From Zantedeschia hybrid cultivar (Eukaryota > Streptophyta > Magnoliopsida > Alismatales > Araceae): DNA of 64,000 nucleotides. Under the pieces are notes generated by a model. That model searched no databases. It was not told the origin of the DNA and saw nothing but the letters and a program-made list of their open reading frames with translations. The translations under genes and the position numbers were made by a program. The stretch spans positions 77,991,524 through 78,055,523 of the forward strand of contig JARZZO010000005.1 in the NCBI GenBank assembly GCA_030544215.1. Reading direction: 5' to 3'. Positions 12,901 through 25,522 of the stretch are shown here, one piece after another (positions within the stretch are counted from its first letter, which is position 1; every line of letters begins with the position of its first letter).

Positions 12901-13031
12901 GAGATCAGTTAGCAATGAAGGAAAAGAACGAGGGCGGTCGCCATGACAAGCCAAACTTCTGGGAGAGCTCTGGTTTCAAGATGATCATTTCCATGTCTAT
13001 GCTAGTGTTGGTGGTGTTTGCGAAGCGATAG
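6930..13031 (+). CDS. NEAP: Nuclear-envelope-associated protein (NEAP-type coiled coil)
   Basis: Five exons: 6930-7169, 7276-7383, 11698-12159, 12257-12358, 12864-13031. All introns are GT-AG in phase 0, giving 359 aa. ATG 6930 is the only ATG in this frame before the conserved SELDPLLQDLSEKKQSFRR block; upstream in-frame codons are not preceded by another ATG. The protein is almost entirely coiled coil (residues about 20-320, with LKELENLRNLL and LEKHRRADQELKKRVMKLE). It ends in a short hydrophobic anchor, MIISMSMLVLVVFAKR, after NFWESSGF. This order, length and C-terminal tail are those of plant NEAPs, which sit at the inner nuclear membrane and interact with SUN proteins and the lamina-like network. 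Exon 1 is GC-rich and later exons are AT-richer, a monocot-like gradient. Intron 2 is 4.3 kb and repeat-bearing. The gene is convergent with the X8 gene, with 328 bp between stop codons. Exon joins come from sequence alone and are not transcript-verified. Confidence 0.9.
9000..9180. repeat. GGTACCGG/GATACG-rich inverted-repeat element in NEAP intron 2
   Basis: Two arms rich in GATAC, GGTACC and ACCGGTACC words (about 9000-9060 and 9110-9170) flank an A/T block. The right arm contains overlapping KpnI- and AgeI-type palindromes (GGTACCGGTACC). It resembles a short foldback repeat, but no target duplication was found. Confidence 0.45.
10592..10766 (+). mobile_element. Au-like SINE in NEAP intron 2
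   Basis: This 175-bp unit is flanked by a perfect 11-bp target-site duplication, TTTGCAATATA (10581-10591 and 10767-10777). It begins with a tRNA-like head (TAGCCTCAGTTCAACGG) and has a B box, GGTTCAAAACT, at 10650-10660. The 3' half carries 'GGGGGAGGCTGCATACA', 'GACCCTGCATTGGCAGGGA' and 'CACTAGGCTGCC', which I recognise as the Au SINE signature of angiosperms. Length is close to the usual size of about 180 bp. Confidence 0.8.
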
Positions 13032-13359
13032 GCTTTATCTCTGTTTTTTCTTATAAATTTTGTTTTCATATGTATAAAGGAACAAAGAGCTGCTGTAGAA
13101 CAGAATGTTATTAAAGAAAGCAATTAGCCGAGATGTCAAATTAGTTATCTGCAAGAGCTGTTAACTCTGTCCTTGCCTTTCACGTACCATACATCTTCCA
13201 AGCCCCTCCCCCCTTTGCATTGGTAACATAGAGATTTATACAACAATGTAAGCAAACTATCTAACCTCACTCTTAATAGACATGCTCATTCACATACAGA
13301 GAATACTAGACTGTCCTGGCCTACAGACTCATTTACCTACATATCAGTAAACATGTAGC
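13032..13359. other. Convergent 3' UTR zone between NEAP and the X8 gene
   Basis: These 328 bp separate the two facing stop codons, so both 3' UTRs and polyadenylation sites must fall here or overlap. ATTAAAG-like A-rich signals occur at about 13110-13120 for the plus-strand gene. No other feature was seen. Confidence 0.6.
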
Positions 13360-14355
13360 TTACAATGGCCATCTGGTTATGTGAAGGGTTGCTACCAACA
13401 AAGAAAGTGACCAAGATAGACCAGCTGAAAGAGACACTGAGTTGCTTGTCGTGGTGGTCGTGCTTGGTGAGCCTACTGATCCAATGGGGTTATTTGAACC
13501 GAAAACAGTACTACCAGATCCTGTGGGGTTGGACATAGTGGGATTGGACATAGTGGGGTTGTAAGTGTTGACGGCTGGAGCTCCAGAGCTGCATGCGCAC
13601 AAAGTATTACGAAAGGAAATAAAACAAAGTTGCTAACGTCTGGAATTTGAGATTGTTATGAAAATTCTGAAGGTGAGTTTTCTACCTTGTGGATAGATAT
13701 GTGCATGTTCCAGTACCTGTAAGAAGGTTTAAAATAAAAGGTCTTAGTACCTGTAAGGAAAGCACAATAGAATGCAATTGACAAGCTATATCTATTGCAA
13801 ATAACAATGAGGCATTGTAATGATGATGAGACAAAAGCCATCACTTCTATGAACAGAGATCACAGTGATACACCTTTTACTGCTATGCTACGACTAACAT
13901 GTAATTCAAATTAAAGTTGCAAGTAACATTATATGCACACAAGTCTTGGACGACCTTTTGAATTGGAAACTTCATTAGAAACCGTAACTAATTGAATAGT
14001 ACAACTATCTTTTCACCTGACCTTAACCCTTCGTTGAGCAACTCATAATATATCATTAGCATAACATGGATAATTACTATCAAATGATGTGAAGATTGCT
14101 TCTATTTCCCAGGCATTAACTTAAAACAAGTTCAAAGCAAGAAATGGGCAGAAAAGGAGCCAAAGAAGCCAGCTGTTCTTCCGCACAGAAGAATATAGAA
14201 AGAAAAGAGACAGTGTCCCTGCTCAAACTTGGGATTTTCTTGAAACATTTTGTAAGTAAAAAGTCTAGAAACCACACCAGGCTACAGTTTCCTTAAAGGG
14301 ATTTCAACATTTTAGCAATGACATATTAAGAAACTACTGCTGTATATATCTATAG

Positions 14356-14422
<67 letters not shown>

Positions 14423-15853
14423 CTATATCCATTTTGTTATCCTAAGAAGGGTAATATGACAGCATCCTCATGAAATCTAAGAACTTTAACAGTTGCATCC
14501 ACATTCTTCTAATAAGCTTGCAAAATATGGATTATCAGTTTTTTGGTTACTGCTCACATTCCTAGTTTTGAAGTGTAACAATCATAGTAGAGCTGTAGAA
14601 GTAGAGGATCTTTTCTTACTTGGATTGGCGTTCGCCAACGTAGCTGTGCCCCCAAAATCACAGCTCGTTGGAGATGGGTTCTTCTGGTAGTAACTGTTGA
14701 AGGCATAGGAGGCATGGTCCCTGAGCGTGTTCGGATTGTAGCAGCCACCTGTTTGTTGAATTGCCGAGCAGTCCGCCCCTCCAATGCCACAAGCATAATC
14801 CAGCGCCACCTGCAGCGCAGCATCCGGTACCCCAACCTTGGCCACACACCACGACTGCCCCGCCACCGCCGGCGCCACGGGGACGGTGCCCGGCACCACG
14901 CCGGTTCCCGGAGCGAAGGGGATGTTGCTGGGTGGAGGAAATGGGTAGGTAGTGACAGGATTGGTGACGGGTGTTGTAACCGGCACTGACGGAGTTGTCA
15001 CCGGATTGGTTATGGGCAGCACGCCCGGCGGCGGCGGCGCCGGGATGGTGGAGGGGACTGTAATTGGAGTTGCGGCCGGGTTTGTCGCCGGGACCGGCAT
15101 GGGGTTGACGATGGGCGTCGTGGAGGGGATGGTGACCGCCGGCCCCGGCAGCCCGGTGACCGGGCTGGTGGAGGGGACTGTGATGATGCCTGTGACTGGT
15201 GTGGGGTTTGTGGTGGGGAAGGTCACTGGAGCTGTGGTGACAGGGTTGGTTATGATGTCATGGCGGGTGGTGCGGGGGTGGCGGTGGTTGCTGCTGCCAT
15301 GGCTGCCGAGCTCCCTGCGGGAAGAAAGGAAGCTCTTTTCTTCTTCTCTTCTGACTTTTCTCTGCTTAGGTCCTCCTCCCATGGGGGGGATCTCTGCAAA
15401 CAGTGAAAAGAAAAGATTGGTGAGCAAAAGCTGAAAGCTTGCTGCTTCAGAAAACCTTATGTTCTTGTCAAGAACAACTAGTAAAGTGGCTCTACGGAAG
15501 AAGCTGTGTCAAGAGGAGTTGGGAGACTGGAGGAAGGAGATGAGGCAGAAGGGCAGATCTTTGCAGAGGTGGAGTACCAAGAAAACTGCCAATTTTTATC
15601 TTTTAGTCCACCTGCTAATACCCTAGCTTTTGAGGCATCAAAGAGATCCAGGGCTTGAGATGAACAGAAGAAAGTTACTGTTTTTGCAAAGAGGAAGAAG
15701 GCCCATCTCTTGATTCCTGCTCCCCACAGAAGAAACTTGAACACCAATATGAACACCAAGATATTCCAAGGGATACTGACCTGAGCTGCAGACTGTGAGA
15801 GCCCAGAGGATGAAGGAGAGGGAGAAGAGGCCCTTGGCCACATCCCCAGCCAT
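13360..15853 (-). CDS. X8 (CBM43) domain GPI-anchored protein, callose-binding type
   Basis: Four exons read on the minus strand: 15853-15781, 15393-14620, 13716-13686 (31 nt) and 13588-13360, giving 368 aa. Exon 1 is exactly a signal peptide (MAGDVAKGLFSLSFILWALT, cleavage near residue 24). Exon 2 encodes a basic stretch, then about 130 residues rich in Pro, Thr and Val (repeated NPVTT, VPST), then most of the X8 domain (W206 onward). The X8 cysteines are C207, C226, C233, C242 and C269, with C287 coming from the 31-nt exon. The last exon is Ser/Thr-rich and ends in a hydrophobic tail (LSWSLSLLVATL), which fits a GPI-anchor signal. X8 proteins of this layout bind callose in walls, often at plasmodesmata; the specific role here is inferred. 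The start is the ATG of the signal-peptide exon. Exon phases all agree. Confidence 0.87.
14356..14420. repeat. Compound (TA)n(GA)n microsatellite in an X8-gene intron
   Basis: About 36 bp of TA followed directly by about 28 bp of GA. It lies inside the intron between the main X8 exon and the 31-nt exon. Confidence 0.95.
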
Positions 15854-18232
15854 TGGAGGAAGAAGAAAGAGAGCTTAGCAAGACACCCAGCCAAGGTCTC
15901 TTAAGTGATGCCTGCAAAATGTTTCATGGAGCACATTGTACCAAAAAGTGCAGGAATCCAAAGGGCGTGTGTGCGTGTACAAGAGAGAGAGAGAGAGAGA
16001 GAGAGAAAGGTGGTAAGGTGGGAGAGGTGTCCTGGGAGAAGAAAAGCTGCAGACCAGAAAAAAAAGGGCTTGATGACAGGGCAGAAATGAAGATGGGAGA
16101 AGGAAAAGGTTAACAACAGGACCAAAAGACAAAAAAGGTAAATTTGTTGGGAAGATGAAGAAAATATAACATTAAAATAATAAAGACCAGACACAAAAGA
16201 GTGGGGCTGTAAATACTGCATACAGCCACCTCAGCCACCCCCATTCCAAGGAATTCCCATTGAGCTTCCCTTCCCTTGTGCCTGCACAGGGACACCCCAC
16301 CTCCACCCACATCTCTTTCTCTCTCTCTCTCTGACTGTTTCAACTCCTTGATGTCCATTTCCTAGATCATCCTTCTTGGAACTGGAGTTTTGGTAAACTT
16401 CTTTTGTATATTGCACCACTCAGAATTAGATTACACACTTGCCATCGTGAAAAATAGATCCCCACTTGACGTACCATTTTTGGGATCTTATATCTCTCTT
16501 CTTCCGTGTCTTTGCGCACCTTAAGAGGCATAAGATAAATGAGTTATTTAACCTTGAAATAATAAGAATGTATCTCATCACCTCCTCCTTCACGTGGCTA
16601 GAGATGAAGGTGCATGGAATCCCATTACCATTTTCACAAGGATAATACTTTGTGCTGCAATGCGCTCTATAGCACCATCTAATCAGTTCAATCATACGGT
16701 CGTATTAAGGGCAGAATTTTTTATAAAAATTAAACCCTCAAAAGATAGGTAAAATATAAAAATTTTATTTATACTATCTAATCTTTGATTTAAAAAAAGA
16801 TCGTTTCTTCATACGATTCGACGTCACCTGCACTGAGCTGCAGTGCGACTGATATTACTCTTTCTGCAAATATGCCACATGTTGTGGGCTTATGGCACTG
16901 ATCACACTTTAAATCTAACCAATATATTCCTACCATTATTGCCGTCCAATGAGGTAAGTGCTGTAGCCAAATCTAATAAACCACACTAATTATTTTCATT
17001 CATAATTTCCCTTTCAAAATCGTTTTCCTTGTAACAAAAAATGGGGATGCGAGTGCCTTCCAAGAACGCACACCAAGCACTAGAAAAATGATGGGAATTG
17101 AATCAAACAGGATGAACTTTTAGACTGAATTATTTATTTTTCTATCATGATATGGTTTGCATGATATGGTTTCAGAACTAATTATTTACATACTAAAATC
17201 TTCTCTCAGAGTAGTAATCCTTATAGTGAAGAATGGGTATCTGAGAATATCGGCTTGGAAGAATAGATGCCAAGCACTATAAATTAATGGAAACTGAATC
17301 CAACAGGGTGATGTTCCTTTGGATCAGGTCATTGTCAAATGTGAACAGAATTATGACTCCCACAAACTTTAGTACAAAATTTGAAAAAGAATCTGCAGTT
17401 TAGACCTAAGATAATTTCAGGATAGAGGAAGCAATACCTGGAGAGAGATCTGTCTCTTAGTGGTTAACTCTTCCCATCAATTTCTTTTTAGTATTATTTA
17501 AGACTCCCTTTGATTACCATATTATTGATGTTGGATTGCTCACATTCAGATTGTTTATATTGGAATAAGAGATTTTTGCCCTCATAAACTTCTTTTCTAT
17601 TTGAATAAATAATAAATTAAATACAAAATATATTAAAAATATAAACAGATAAATAATTAACTTTTATTCTAACTAGACTAAGTAAAATTTGAACTTTTAG
17701 TAGAATTATTTATTTCATTGTATTTTGAAATAAATTTTTTCACTGTAACAGATACATAAACTTCTTTTCCATAAGTCATTATATATTCAAGACTAATCCA
17801 TTTAATAAAAAGGGCCCAATTTTTTTCAAAACAGTGGAAGAGTCATAAGCTTCTGCACTGCCAATTCTCCCACTTCCATAACAAACAGGGTTCTGAGCAT
17901 GACCCTTTTCTATGAGGCTTTCAGATGCACAAGGAGGCAAAGGTCCCTTTATTTATGTCTAGCAAACGTGATAAAAAGGTTCCCTACCTCACCCTTGACA
18001 CTCTTAGGAGGCAAACCCTAGCTTATCTATTGGGAGGGAAAGGGCACAGGACAAAGGCAAAAGATCCTGCAGCACCACCAGCAGAAGAGCCCAAGCAGAC
18101 ATGCTCTCTGCTGAGTGTGGTGCCCAAAGTGCAGAACGCAGTTTTTTGAGCAACTGGTGCACTGTGCCCGGCCAATAAGATGCTGCCACGTATCCAGAGA
18201 TGACTCATCAAGATCATGGGGCTCTCTTGTTT
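15854..18232. other. Upstream region of the X8 gene and intergenic DNA, no gene seen
   Basis: Contains (GA)n at about 15982-16006 and (TC)n at about 16315-16331, within the likely promoter and leader of the X8 gene, then AT-rich sequence. Short frames, such as the one at 17925-18149, show no recognisable domain. A possible decayed MITE end lies at 16690-16860. I see no further gene. Confidence 0.5.
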
Positions 18233-18413
18233 GAGTCGAGTTCCTCTCAACGCAAGATCAGATCGAGTCTGGTTAGTGCAAAGAGAGAGCGGTGGGGTCC
18301 GTCGAACTGTTCAACTCGTTAGGAAAGATATTTTTCAAAATTCCGTCCCTCCTCCTCTTCCTCTCTACATTGACTGAACTCGATCCGATCGTGCACTGAG
18401 AGAAACCCGGCTC
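18233..18413. mobile_element. MITE, 181 bp, 9-bp target duplication (family A)
   Basis: The ends are inverted: left GAGTCGAGTTCCTCTCAACG, right (reverse complement) GAGCCGGGTTTCTCTCAGTG. Similarity continues inward for about 45 bp through GATCAGATCGAG versus GATCGGATCGAG. Flanks are CTCTTGTTT (18224-18232) and CTCTTACTT (18414-18422), a 7/9 match. Two better-preserved relatives lie at 20374-20551 and 38762-38947. The 9-bp duplication suggests Mutator-like mobilisation. Confidence 0.65.
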
Positions 18414-19009
18414 CTCTTACTTTGGGTGGAACGATATGCTCGGTCTAAAAAAAAATCTCATTCCCAAAGTGGAAAGGTAGGCCAGCTTGCTCCAAGTTGA
18501 GGCATTTCATGTGCACGCATGTGTTGAAACACTAATGCCACTGCAAACCGGACCTATGAAATATGCTCAAAAGAAAGGTGCGGCCCATCGCATTCTACAC
18601 GTCACTCTGAGTCTACATATCCAAGTTCCAAAGATTTAAAAATGCCTCTTTATCTTTTGGAATCCAAAACATTATTATCTTCTTTATTTCCTTATTCATA
18701 AAGTTCTGACACTTGATGCCGATCGTGAAAACAAGCCTTTTTGTAAACTAGGTTATCCCTACGGTATTCTTTCTCAAATTACAATTATATGCATGAACAC
18801 ACAATTACCATAGCAAGAGACGTATTTGCATGTATGTTCTTTTTGCATGCTAAATCATAATAACTTTGTCCTTCCTCATTAAATTTTGGTAGGTTAACCG
18901 TTGACAAGCGGTTGAAATGGACTAAATACGACCTATCGACGAGGACCGAGGACTACATCTACTAGGCTTTTCAAAAAAGCTATTTTGGTGGATTAAAAAT
19001 TTAAAAGTT
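18414..19009. other. Intergenic, nothing recognised
   Basis: AT-rich DNA with no coding signal or clear repeat. Confidence 0.5.
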
Positions 19010-19325
19010 TCCTATGCCATTGGAGAATATTCCAGGGCATATTTCAACAAAGTGAAACATTGTCACACTGGAAGGTGAAAACTGTCATTGAGAATTGTCG
19101 ACTGACTCTCTCCAACGAAAATATCTCTTTGCAATTCACTCCTAGATCTGGCAACAAGGCTGCTCATGCCTGTGCAAAATTTGCCTCCACCTCTAATAAT
19201 GAAGCAGTTTGGATCTCCTCGGTGCTTCCTCCATGTATCCACTCTATTATCCTTTTCGATGTAATCGAACCTATTTGATTAAGCAATGCTTGTTTATCTT
19301 TCAAAAAAGAAAAAGAAAAAAAACA
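19010..19325 (+). pseudogene. LINE (L1-type) 3' remnant: RNase H-like tail
   Basis: An in-frame stretch ending at the stop near 19278 reads SHWKVKTVIENCRLTLSN, then FTPRSGNKAAHACAKFAST, then a tryptophan and a VLPP block. This is the C-terminal part of the RNase H-like (RVT_3) domain found at the end of plant LINE polyproteins, where the PR-x-N-x-x-AHxxAK motif is typical. It is followed by an A-rich tail at about 19303-19322. Reverse transcriptase and upstream parts are absent, so this is a 5'-truncated, dead insertion. Confidence 0.7.
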
Positions 19326-20373
19326 TTCTCACACCAGAAGAGTACATCTACAAATGCATGCCTTTTAAACTTAACAAGATTATATGTGTAAAAGGAAACC
19401 CCTTACTTTCCAAGTACATTTCCTCATTTTTCTTTATTTTTCTCTCCACCTATTATCTAATAATGCATTAGGTGTTTTTGAATGTGTGATTACTACTACA
19501 AGTATTATAAGATACTTAGCCCACAAAGCTTTTCCAAGATAAGATTTTTATCACGAAGTGTAGACACATAGGCATCCATTGGCTGAGGGGGAGACTGTGG
19601 CGATGCCAAAGGTCTCAAAGAAATGACACCAAGGAACTAACCAAGGATAAGATTTAAAGTTGATCATTTTTTTTTACTCTCATCTTTTCCCTTCTTCCAT
19701 TTGCTACGTGACGTCTACAGAGTCCTCTTTTTGATAAGAAAGGGAAAAGCTTGCGGCTGGCAAAAGCTGAGTTCCTCTTCTTTCCGTCAACCTTTTTTTT
19801 TTTTTGCCTTTCTCCTAAGACCACTTTATACACGTATGGTCATGTCATGCTCTGATGGGGATTACTTGCTCACTAAGGGGTTGGCAAACGGAGGGGCCCT
19901 TGGCTTCTTGATCAGAACTTGAGAAGGATCTAAGGAATTTTAAATAGAAGTTATTTTTAGCCTTATAAAAAATAAAAAAAAGAAAGTAGGATAGGCATGC
20001 AAATGGGTCGGATTGAGTATGGATCATGATGGATCTATCCATCCGCTATGCTTTTAATTTAAAAAGTTGTCCGTTAACCAAAGTATAAGTTAATAGTAAA
20101 TCGAAGAAATTTGTACACATTACGCATATCCGTTTAAAAAGATTATGCTTTTAACTGATTAATAAATTAATAATTAGTTGAATAATTAAATTATTGATTA
20201 CCCTTTGCGTCCCATAGGTAGAATGACAGGACTAGTGAGTTAAGATTCTTCTCTAGAGAAAAGAATGAGATATGAAGAATAGTATCAACATATATTCCAG
20301 GGGTTGGACTTTCCAAGTACAGCCGAAAGATTACTAATTCCTTCATATGCATGGAGTGTATCCATTTAGAAAA
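19326..20373. other. Intergenic, nothing recognised
   Basis: AT-rich sequence with short A and T runs. No reading frame shows a known domain. Confidence 0.5.
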
Positions 20374-20551
20374 GAGAGAAGATCCTTTGAGTGCACTTTT
20401 AGACTGGAGTCCAACAGTACTGAGAGAGAAATGGGTCAAACATCGTAAAAAAAATTCCTCCTGTGATCCTCAAATTTGACAAATATATGAGTCCTCCCTC
20501 TCTCAGTAATGCTGGATCCAATCCAAAGATGTACTGAGAGGATCTCTTCTC
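20374..20551. mobile_element. MITE, 178 bp, 9-bp target duplication (family A)
   Basis: The termini are GAGAGAAGATCC (left) and GAGAAGAGATCC (right, reverse complement), extending to inverted arms of about 55 bp (AGTCCAACAGTACTGAGAGA against ATCCAGCATTACTGAGAGA). Flanks are TTTAGAAAA (20365-20373) and TTTAGAAAG (20552-20560), an 8/9 match. Same family as 18233-18413 and 38762-38947. Confidence 0.75.
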
Positions 20552-21839
20552 TTTAGAAAGCATCAACAAAAGTTGGGAGGGGGGGGTGATGGTCCATTGC
20601 TGGTAGGAATTAGGGTTTGGATGGGAGAGGAAGGGTATATGTTCCTACTTGGTTGTCACAGCCATAAAGTGAAGCAGGAACTCTGCTTATTGCCACTGTT
20701 TGCCACTACTTGCAGCCTGCAATGTAGATGAACAATAGTTTCAACAGTCCATGATCGAAAAATTCTGTTTCATGACATCTAAATAGTTTAGGATATGTGG
20801 AATCGAACGCTCTTCATTGGGAAGACTTTGTAAGTATTCTCTAACTAAACCATTTGGCCAAAGAAATGTGTGAATACTCCCATTCTGCTAGACTAAACCA
20901 TCAAATCTAACTGAACATTGTGTGAAGTAGTAAATGAATAAAAGGCAATGACAGATATTTGTCATTTATATTTATCTAACAAATATATTAAATAGAATAT
21001 AAAGTAACACTCTAAGTGAACTACTAACATTATAATCAAGTCTTAATCAACGTTATTTAGAAATATAGAAGAAGTCGAGCATGTCTATGTTCACACTCAA
21101 CTCCATTATCCACCAAACTTAAAATTTTGTTCAAGCAAAGTTGTATACATAATTAAATAATCTGAACTGAATCGTCACCAAGTGTGATCACGAATGGCTT
21201 GTTGGGCACACGTGATCTCTCATATCCCCGCTCCAAAGTTTCGAAAGAGTAATGTATATAGTTTGCAGTACTTAGCCATTGTTAGATCGTACATAGTATT
21301 AGCGGTAATATTCCAATTCAGCACAACAATACTTAAACTCGACGGACATATCTGCATATATTTTCACCAAAGCCATTTCTTGCACTGATTATTGTGCAAT
21401 TAGTTGGTATTACGTACTTTGATAAAGGGAAAGATACTAATCATTGTATTTTCAGATGTGGTGAAGTCATGGTACAATCGATAGCCGATGCAATTGAAGC
21501 CTTACTGTTAAACATCAGAAACATTTTCATTGACTAAGGTCAATGATCCATCAGTAACACCAAGAAGATCATGAATTTAATCATAATTATTTCAGCTAAA
21601 GCGACTTCCTGGTGGACATTGACACATCCATGTGTAAATCGGTAATTTGTAACTGTAATTTCTTTGGTGGTAGCTGAAGACTGCTGTCAAAAGATGATTC
21701 AGATAAATGTGCGTACATCATAATTTAAAGCAGCAAATTGATGTACTACTGTAAATACACAATCTAGATACAAAATACCTGAAATATATGTACAAGGCAA
21801 TGAGGAAGATTTTCACCTCTCTTCCTTGTTGCACATAAT
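20552..21839. other. Intergenic region downstream of haspin, no gene seen
   Basis: Probably includes the haspin 3' UTR just below 21840. Otherwise AT-rich DNA without recognised features. Confidence 0.5.
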
Positions 21840-24800
21840 TTACAAAACCTCGTCAATCAGTAAGTCACTGAAGAAGTTATCCGAAAGTGCAACTTTGGCA
21901 GAATCATAGGAGTTTAGACGCTTCTTGAAAGAACGAAGATCCCTTTCATCCTTTGTTGTTCGTTTCTAAAGCATAGACAGAAACTATCAGGGATATTTTT
22001 CCTAACAGATTGAAAAGAAAAGAAGAAAAAAAACTTAATAGTTTGGTCTTACAAAGGATTTCTTCAACAGCAATACATCCACTAAGTATTGCAACCATAG
22101 GACGTTGGTTTTTGGGAAACTTCATTTCCAATTGTCCACCAGTAGCATTGCCATGAAATGAAGATTCGGCATTAGGAAGAAAAAAAGGACAATTGGTGTA
22201 AAAATAAAGTTGAGAACGAGAAAAGTGCAATTTAGGAATGAAAATATTCCATGAATGAACTAGAGGGAAAAAGAAAACATAGATAAATCAGTTGACAAAA
22301 TAGAAGGTAAAAGCAGCAATCCATTTTGGGTAATCAGCATAATTAAATGATAAAGGTAAGAATAACAATGTGGACTTCAAATTTAGAGAACAGCTTTTCC
22401 AAAGGCAAGATCTCATATGTGCCATTCATTCATCAAATGGTCACACAAGTTTAAAATGTTGTGATGGAAAATAATAATAAAGAAACTTCACTTAGTTTAA
22501 GAAATTCTGTAGGCTTTCGCAGCTACATGCATGATCCTCAGATGTGAACTTCACCTAAACTTGGTGTCGACCTCAGAAGCTCCAAAGGAAAATCATGCCT
22601 TCACATATTTATCTCTAATTATGCAGAAAAGAAAGTCAAAAGTCAAATTATTACCTGCCTTCCCAACATTCTTCAGTCACTTCCTTCATCTTCCTGTATG
22701 TTTCTGACTGAAAGACCAAGAAATGTAAATTTTATTTGTTGATGAAATAAATACCAGCCTACATTTTATCTTTTGTTTGAGTGAAATACCCGAGAACTTT
22801 ATGTTTTGTTTACCTGTCTGTCCCCTTTTGGACCCTCAAACAGTCCTGGGTCAGCAGATAGATCAAGGAAAAGTATAGCATCACCTGAAAAGATTGCATA
22901 GAAGTTTCACTGATTGCTCTATGTTCTTCAGATGACCCAGCGTTCAGTTAATATATACAGGTAGAAATTTGGATGAGAAAATTACTGATTACACAACATT
23001 TTTCATAAGGTGTGCATGCATGTAAAGGGGGAGGGGATCAGGATGGACGTTTGTCACTTAAGGCATGCCTCATAATACAGTAAAAGATACTTTCCAGTTA
23101 AAATATACTCATATTCAGCATATTACTTCAGATTAGAATGTATTACTTGTTGTTGCAAAGGCGCACATGGTAACTGAAGGGCAAAAATTCAGAAAAGCTT
23201 AGGCCCTATGATCGATAATCAATGGATCTGTAAAAATGCATCAAGCGCACATGCTTCAACTGCATCGAATAAAGAACATCTGTAGTTTACCTTCTTGAGA
23301 ACTATGTCTAAAATCTGTACATCCTCGTAGAGCTATATAACCCTGTGTCAAAAGCCTCAAATAATTTCTTATTACTTCCACTAAGCTAGCATTTTAGGCA
23401 AATAAGAGCATCTCTTGTTTGCCTTTTTTAGAATTACGTTTAAATTTTTTATTTCCTCAACCACAATTTCCCTAAATGTAGAGCCTCATCACTATGTCAC
23501 AAAAAGACATAAGTAATATCTTAACACCTCCCTCAGGCTAGTTTTCTCAGTGAATAAATTTTAAGAAGGATTAACAGGTTGAAATGCATTTGGTAATCTA
23601 GTCTTTGATACATACTGAGAAGATATTGGATCAGACAGACAAAATTCAGAGCTCACTGAAAAGATGGTTTTAACAGCCTTTTTCTGCATCTTCACAAGAA
23701 GTCAGGGAGTTCCCGCAAACAGCTTTCATGGTTAATCAAGATGGTAAGGCGACCCAAGGCATCTGCCTAAGCGATGCATAGGCGACATCTTCACAGTCAG
23801 GTGATGGGGGGAGAGATACTCATGGATAGGGAGGGAGAGACAATCATAGATAGGGAGATAAACTTTTATAGAGAGGGGAGAAAAGAGGATGACCCAAAAA
23901 GGGTGAGAGGATGAAGAGAGGAACTCAACCTCTCTGATCTGTTGTACGCCATGCCAGAAGGACTATGCTTTGTCATGTTGGTCAATGCAGGGAGTTATCT
24001 GAGAAGATGCTAATGGCCATGAGGAGTTCCAAGTTCATTGCCGCTGGTAAGTGGGACTTGTTGCATTGTGTTGCCATCATAAAGAAAGGAGAATCTTATC
24101 GTTTATATAGGAACACCTCATTGTCGATGCTCAAAATCTGATCGCTAAGAAGGTACAAAGCCAAAAACATGGAAGATGAAATGATGCGGAAGATGAGATG
24201 AAGAGGTACCAAGAACTAGGGCACAATCATACCCATAACCCTATTTACATTAGGGTTAGGTCTCAATGGATCCCATTTGCAAGGACTCGCCTAAGTATTG
24301 CCTAGGTGTTTTAGGCCCACCCAAGCATGCCAAAGTGGTATCTGAGCACACTTTTGCAAGGCTCAGGAAGGCATTAAATTGCTTGGGCCTTGAGAAAAAG
24401 CCTTATTGCCTAAATGGTACCTACTACCTAGGCATCACTTAAAGGGATGGCTTAACAACCATGGCGGCTTTAATCTTCTTATGAATCCAAGAATATCTGC
24501 AAAATGTTGTTGCCGAAACACAAATAGGGCAATAACATATTATTAAAGGTGATTGCCTCACTCGCCTAGGCAATGAATTAGGGTGAGGCGACCTAACAAC
24601 GCCTTGCCTCACTTACCAAGGCACTCACCTATCTTATCTATGTCAAATGCTTGTGTCTCTTTTAAATTTTTAATATATGGTATAAATTTTATGCTGCTTT
24701 TTCTTATTTTTTAATTATTCTAAAGTAGCTAATGACTCTCTTAACAATGTCTGGTACCCATTTTCTCTTATATGCTGCCACATGATTCCTCCTATTGCTA

Positions 24801-25475
24801 TTTTCTTACTTCACTGTGGTGTATTGGAGAAAACATGTCACTTCAAACACCTACATGCTCCTCTAGGCATCCGAGGCTAAGGCGAACCCCTGGTTTCCTC
24901 GCTCGCCTCTCGCCTTTGACTACTAGGCAATAATCTACATCCTAACTGGCATTCAAATACAAAACGCAAGAGAAAAAGGGAACCTTGATATTGCTCCATT
25001 TATGTCCTCTCCAAAATGCAGTCATCTTTGGCCTCCCTTTTATTAACTTCTTTAAATTAAATCAATGGAATAATAGTAGCTTGCATTTATTATTTGTTTG
25101 CACAGTGTATCCTAATAAGTTTTTATATTGATGCTTTATAAACTAATCCATTTTCTCTTACAAAGAAAATACTTTCAAGACACTCTAGAATAGCTTTGTA
25201 TTACATCTATGGGAACCACTTCTCCTAGCCTTAAATAGCTATGCAATGGCCTAGGCATTTGAGGCGACACTTTATAAAAAAACATTAAAATGTCAGAAAT
25301 CGCCAAAGGTTGAGAAATGAGTGACTAAGAGATAGAGATAAGAGAAATAGCAGTTGTAGAGAAACAATGGGCAGATTGACAAAGAGACGAGAGAATGAGA
25401 CAAACACAGAGAGCCATGCAAGATTGAGGGTGAGCAGGTGGAGGAAAAAAAACAAAGTGAGATATAGGCAGATAT

Positions 25476-25522
<47 letters not shown>

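Noticed and set aside
14952..15434. Plus-strand 160-residue VVTGLV-rich frame
   Set aside because: Antisense shadow of the Pro/Thr/Val-rich linker of the X8 protein.
17925..18149. Plus-strand 74-residue frame
   Set aside because: No family resemblance, no splice context, and a competing minus-strand frame of equal quality.
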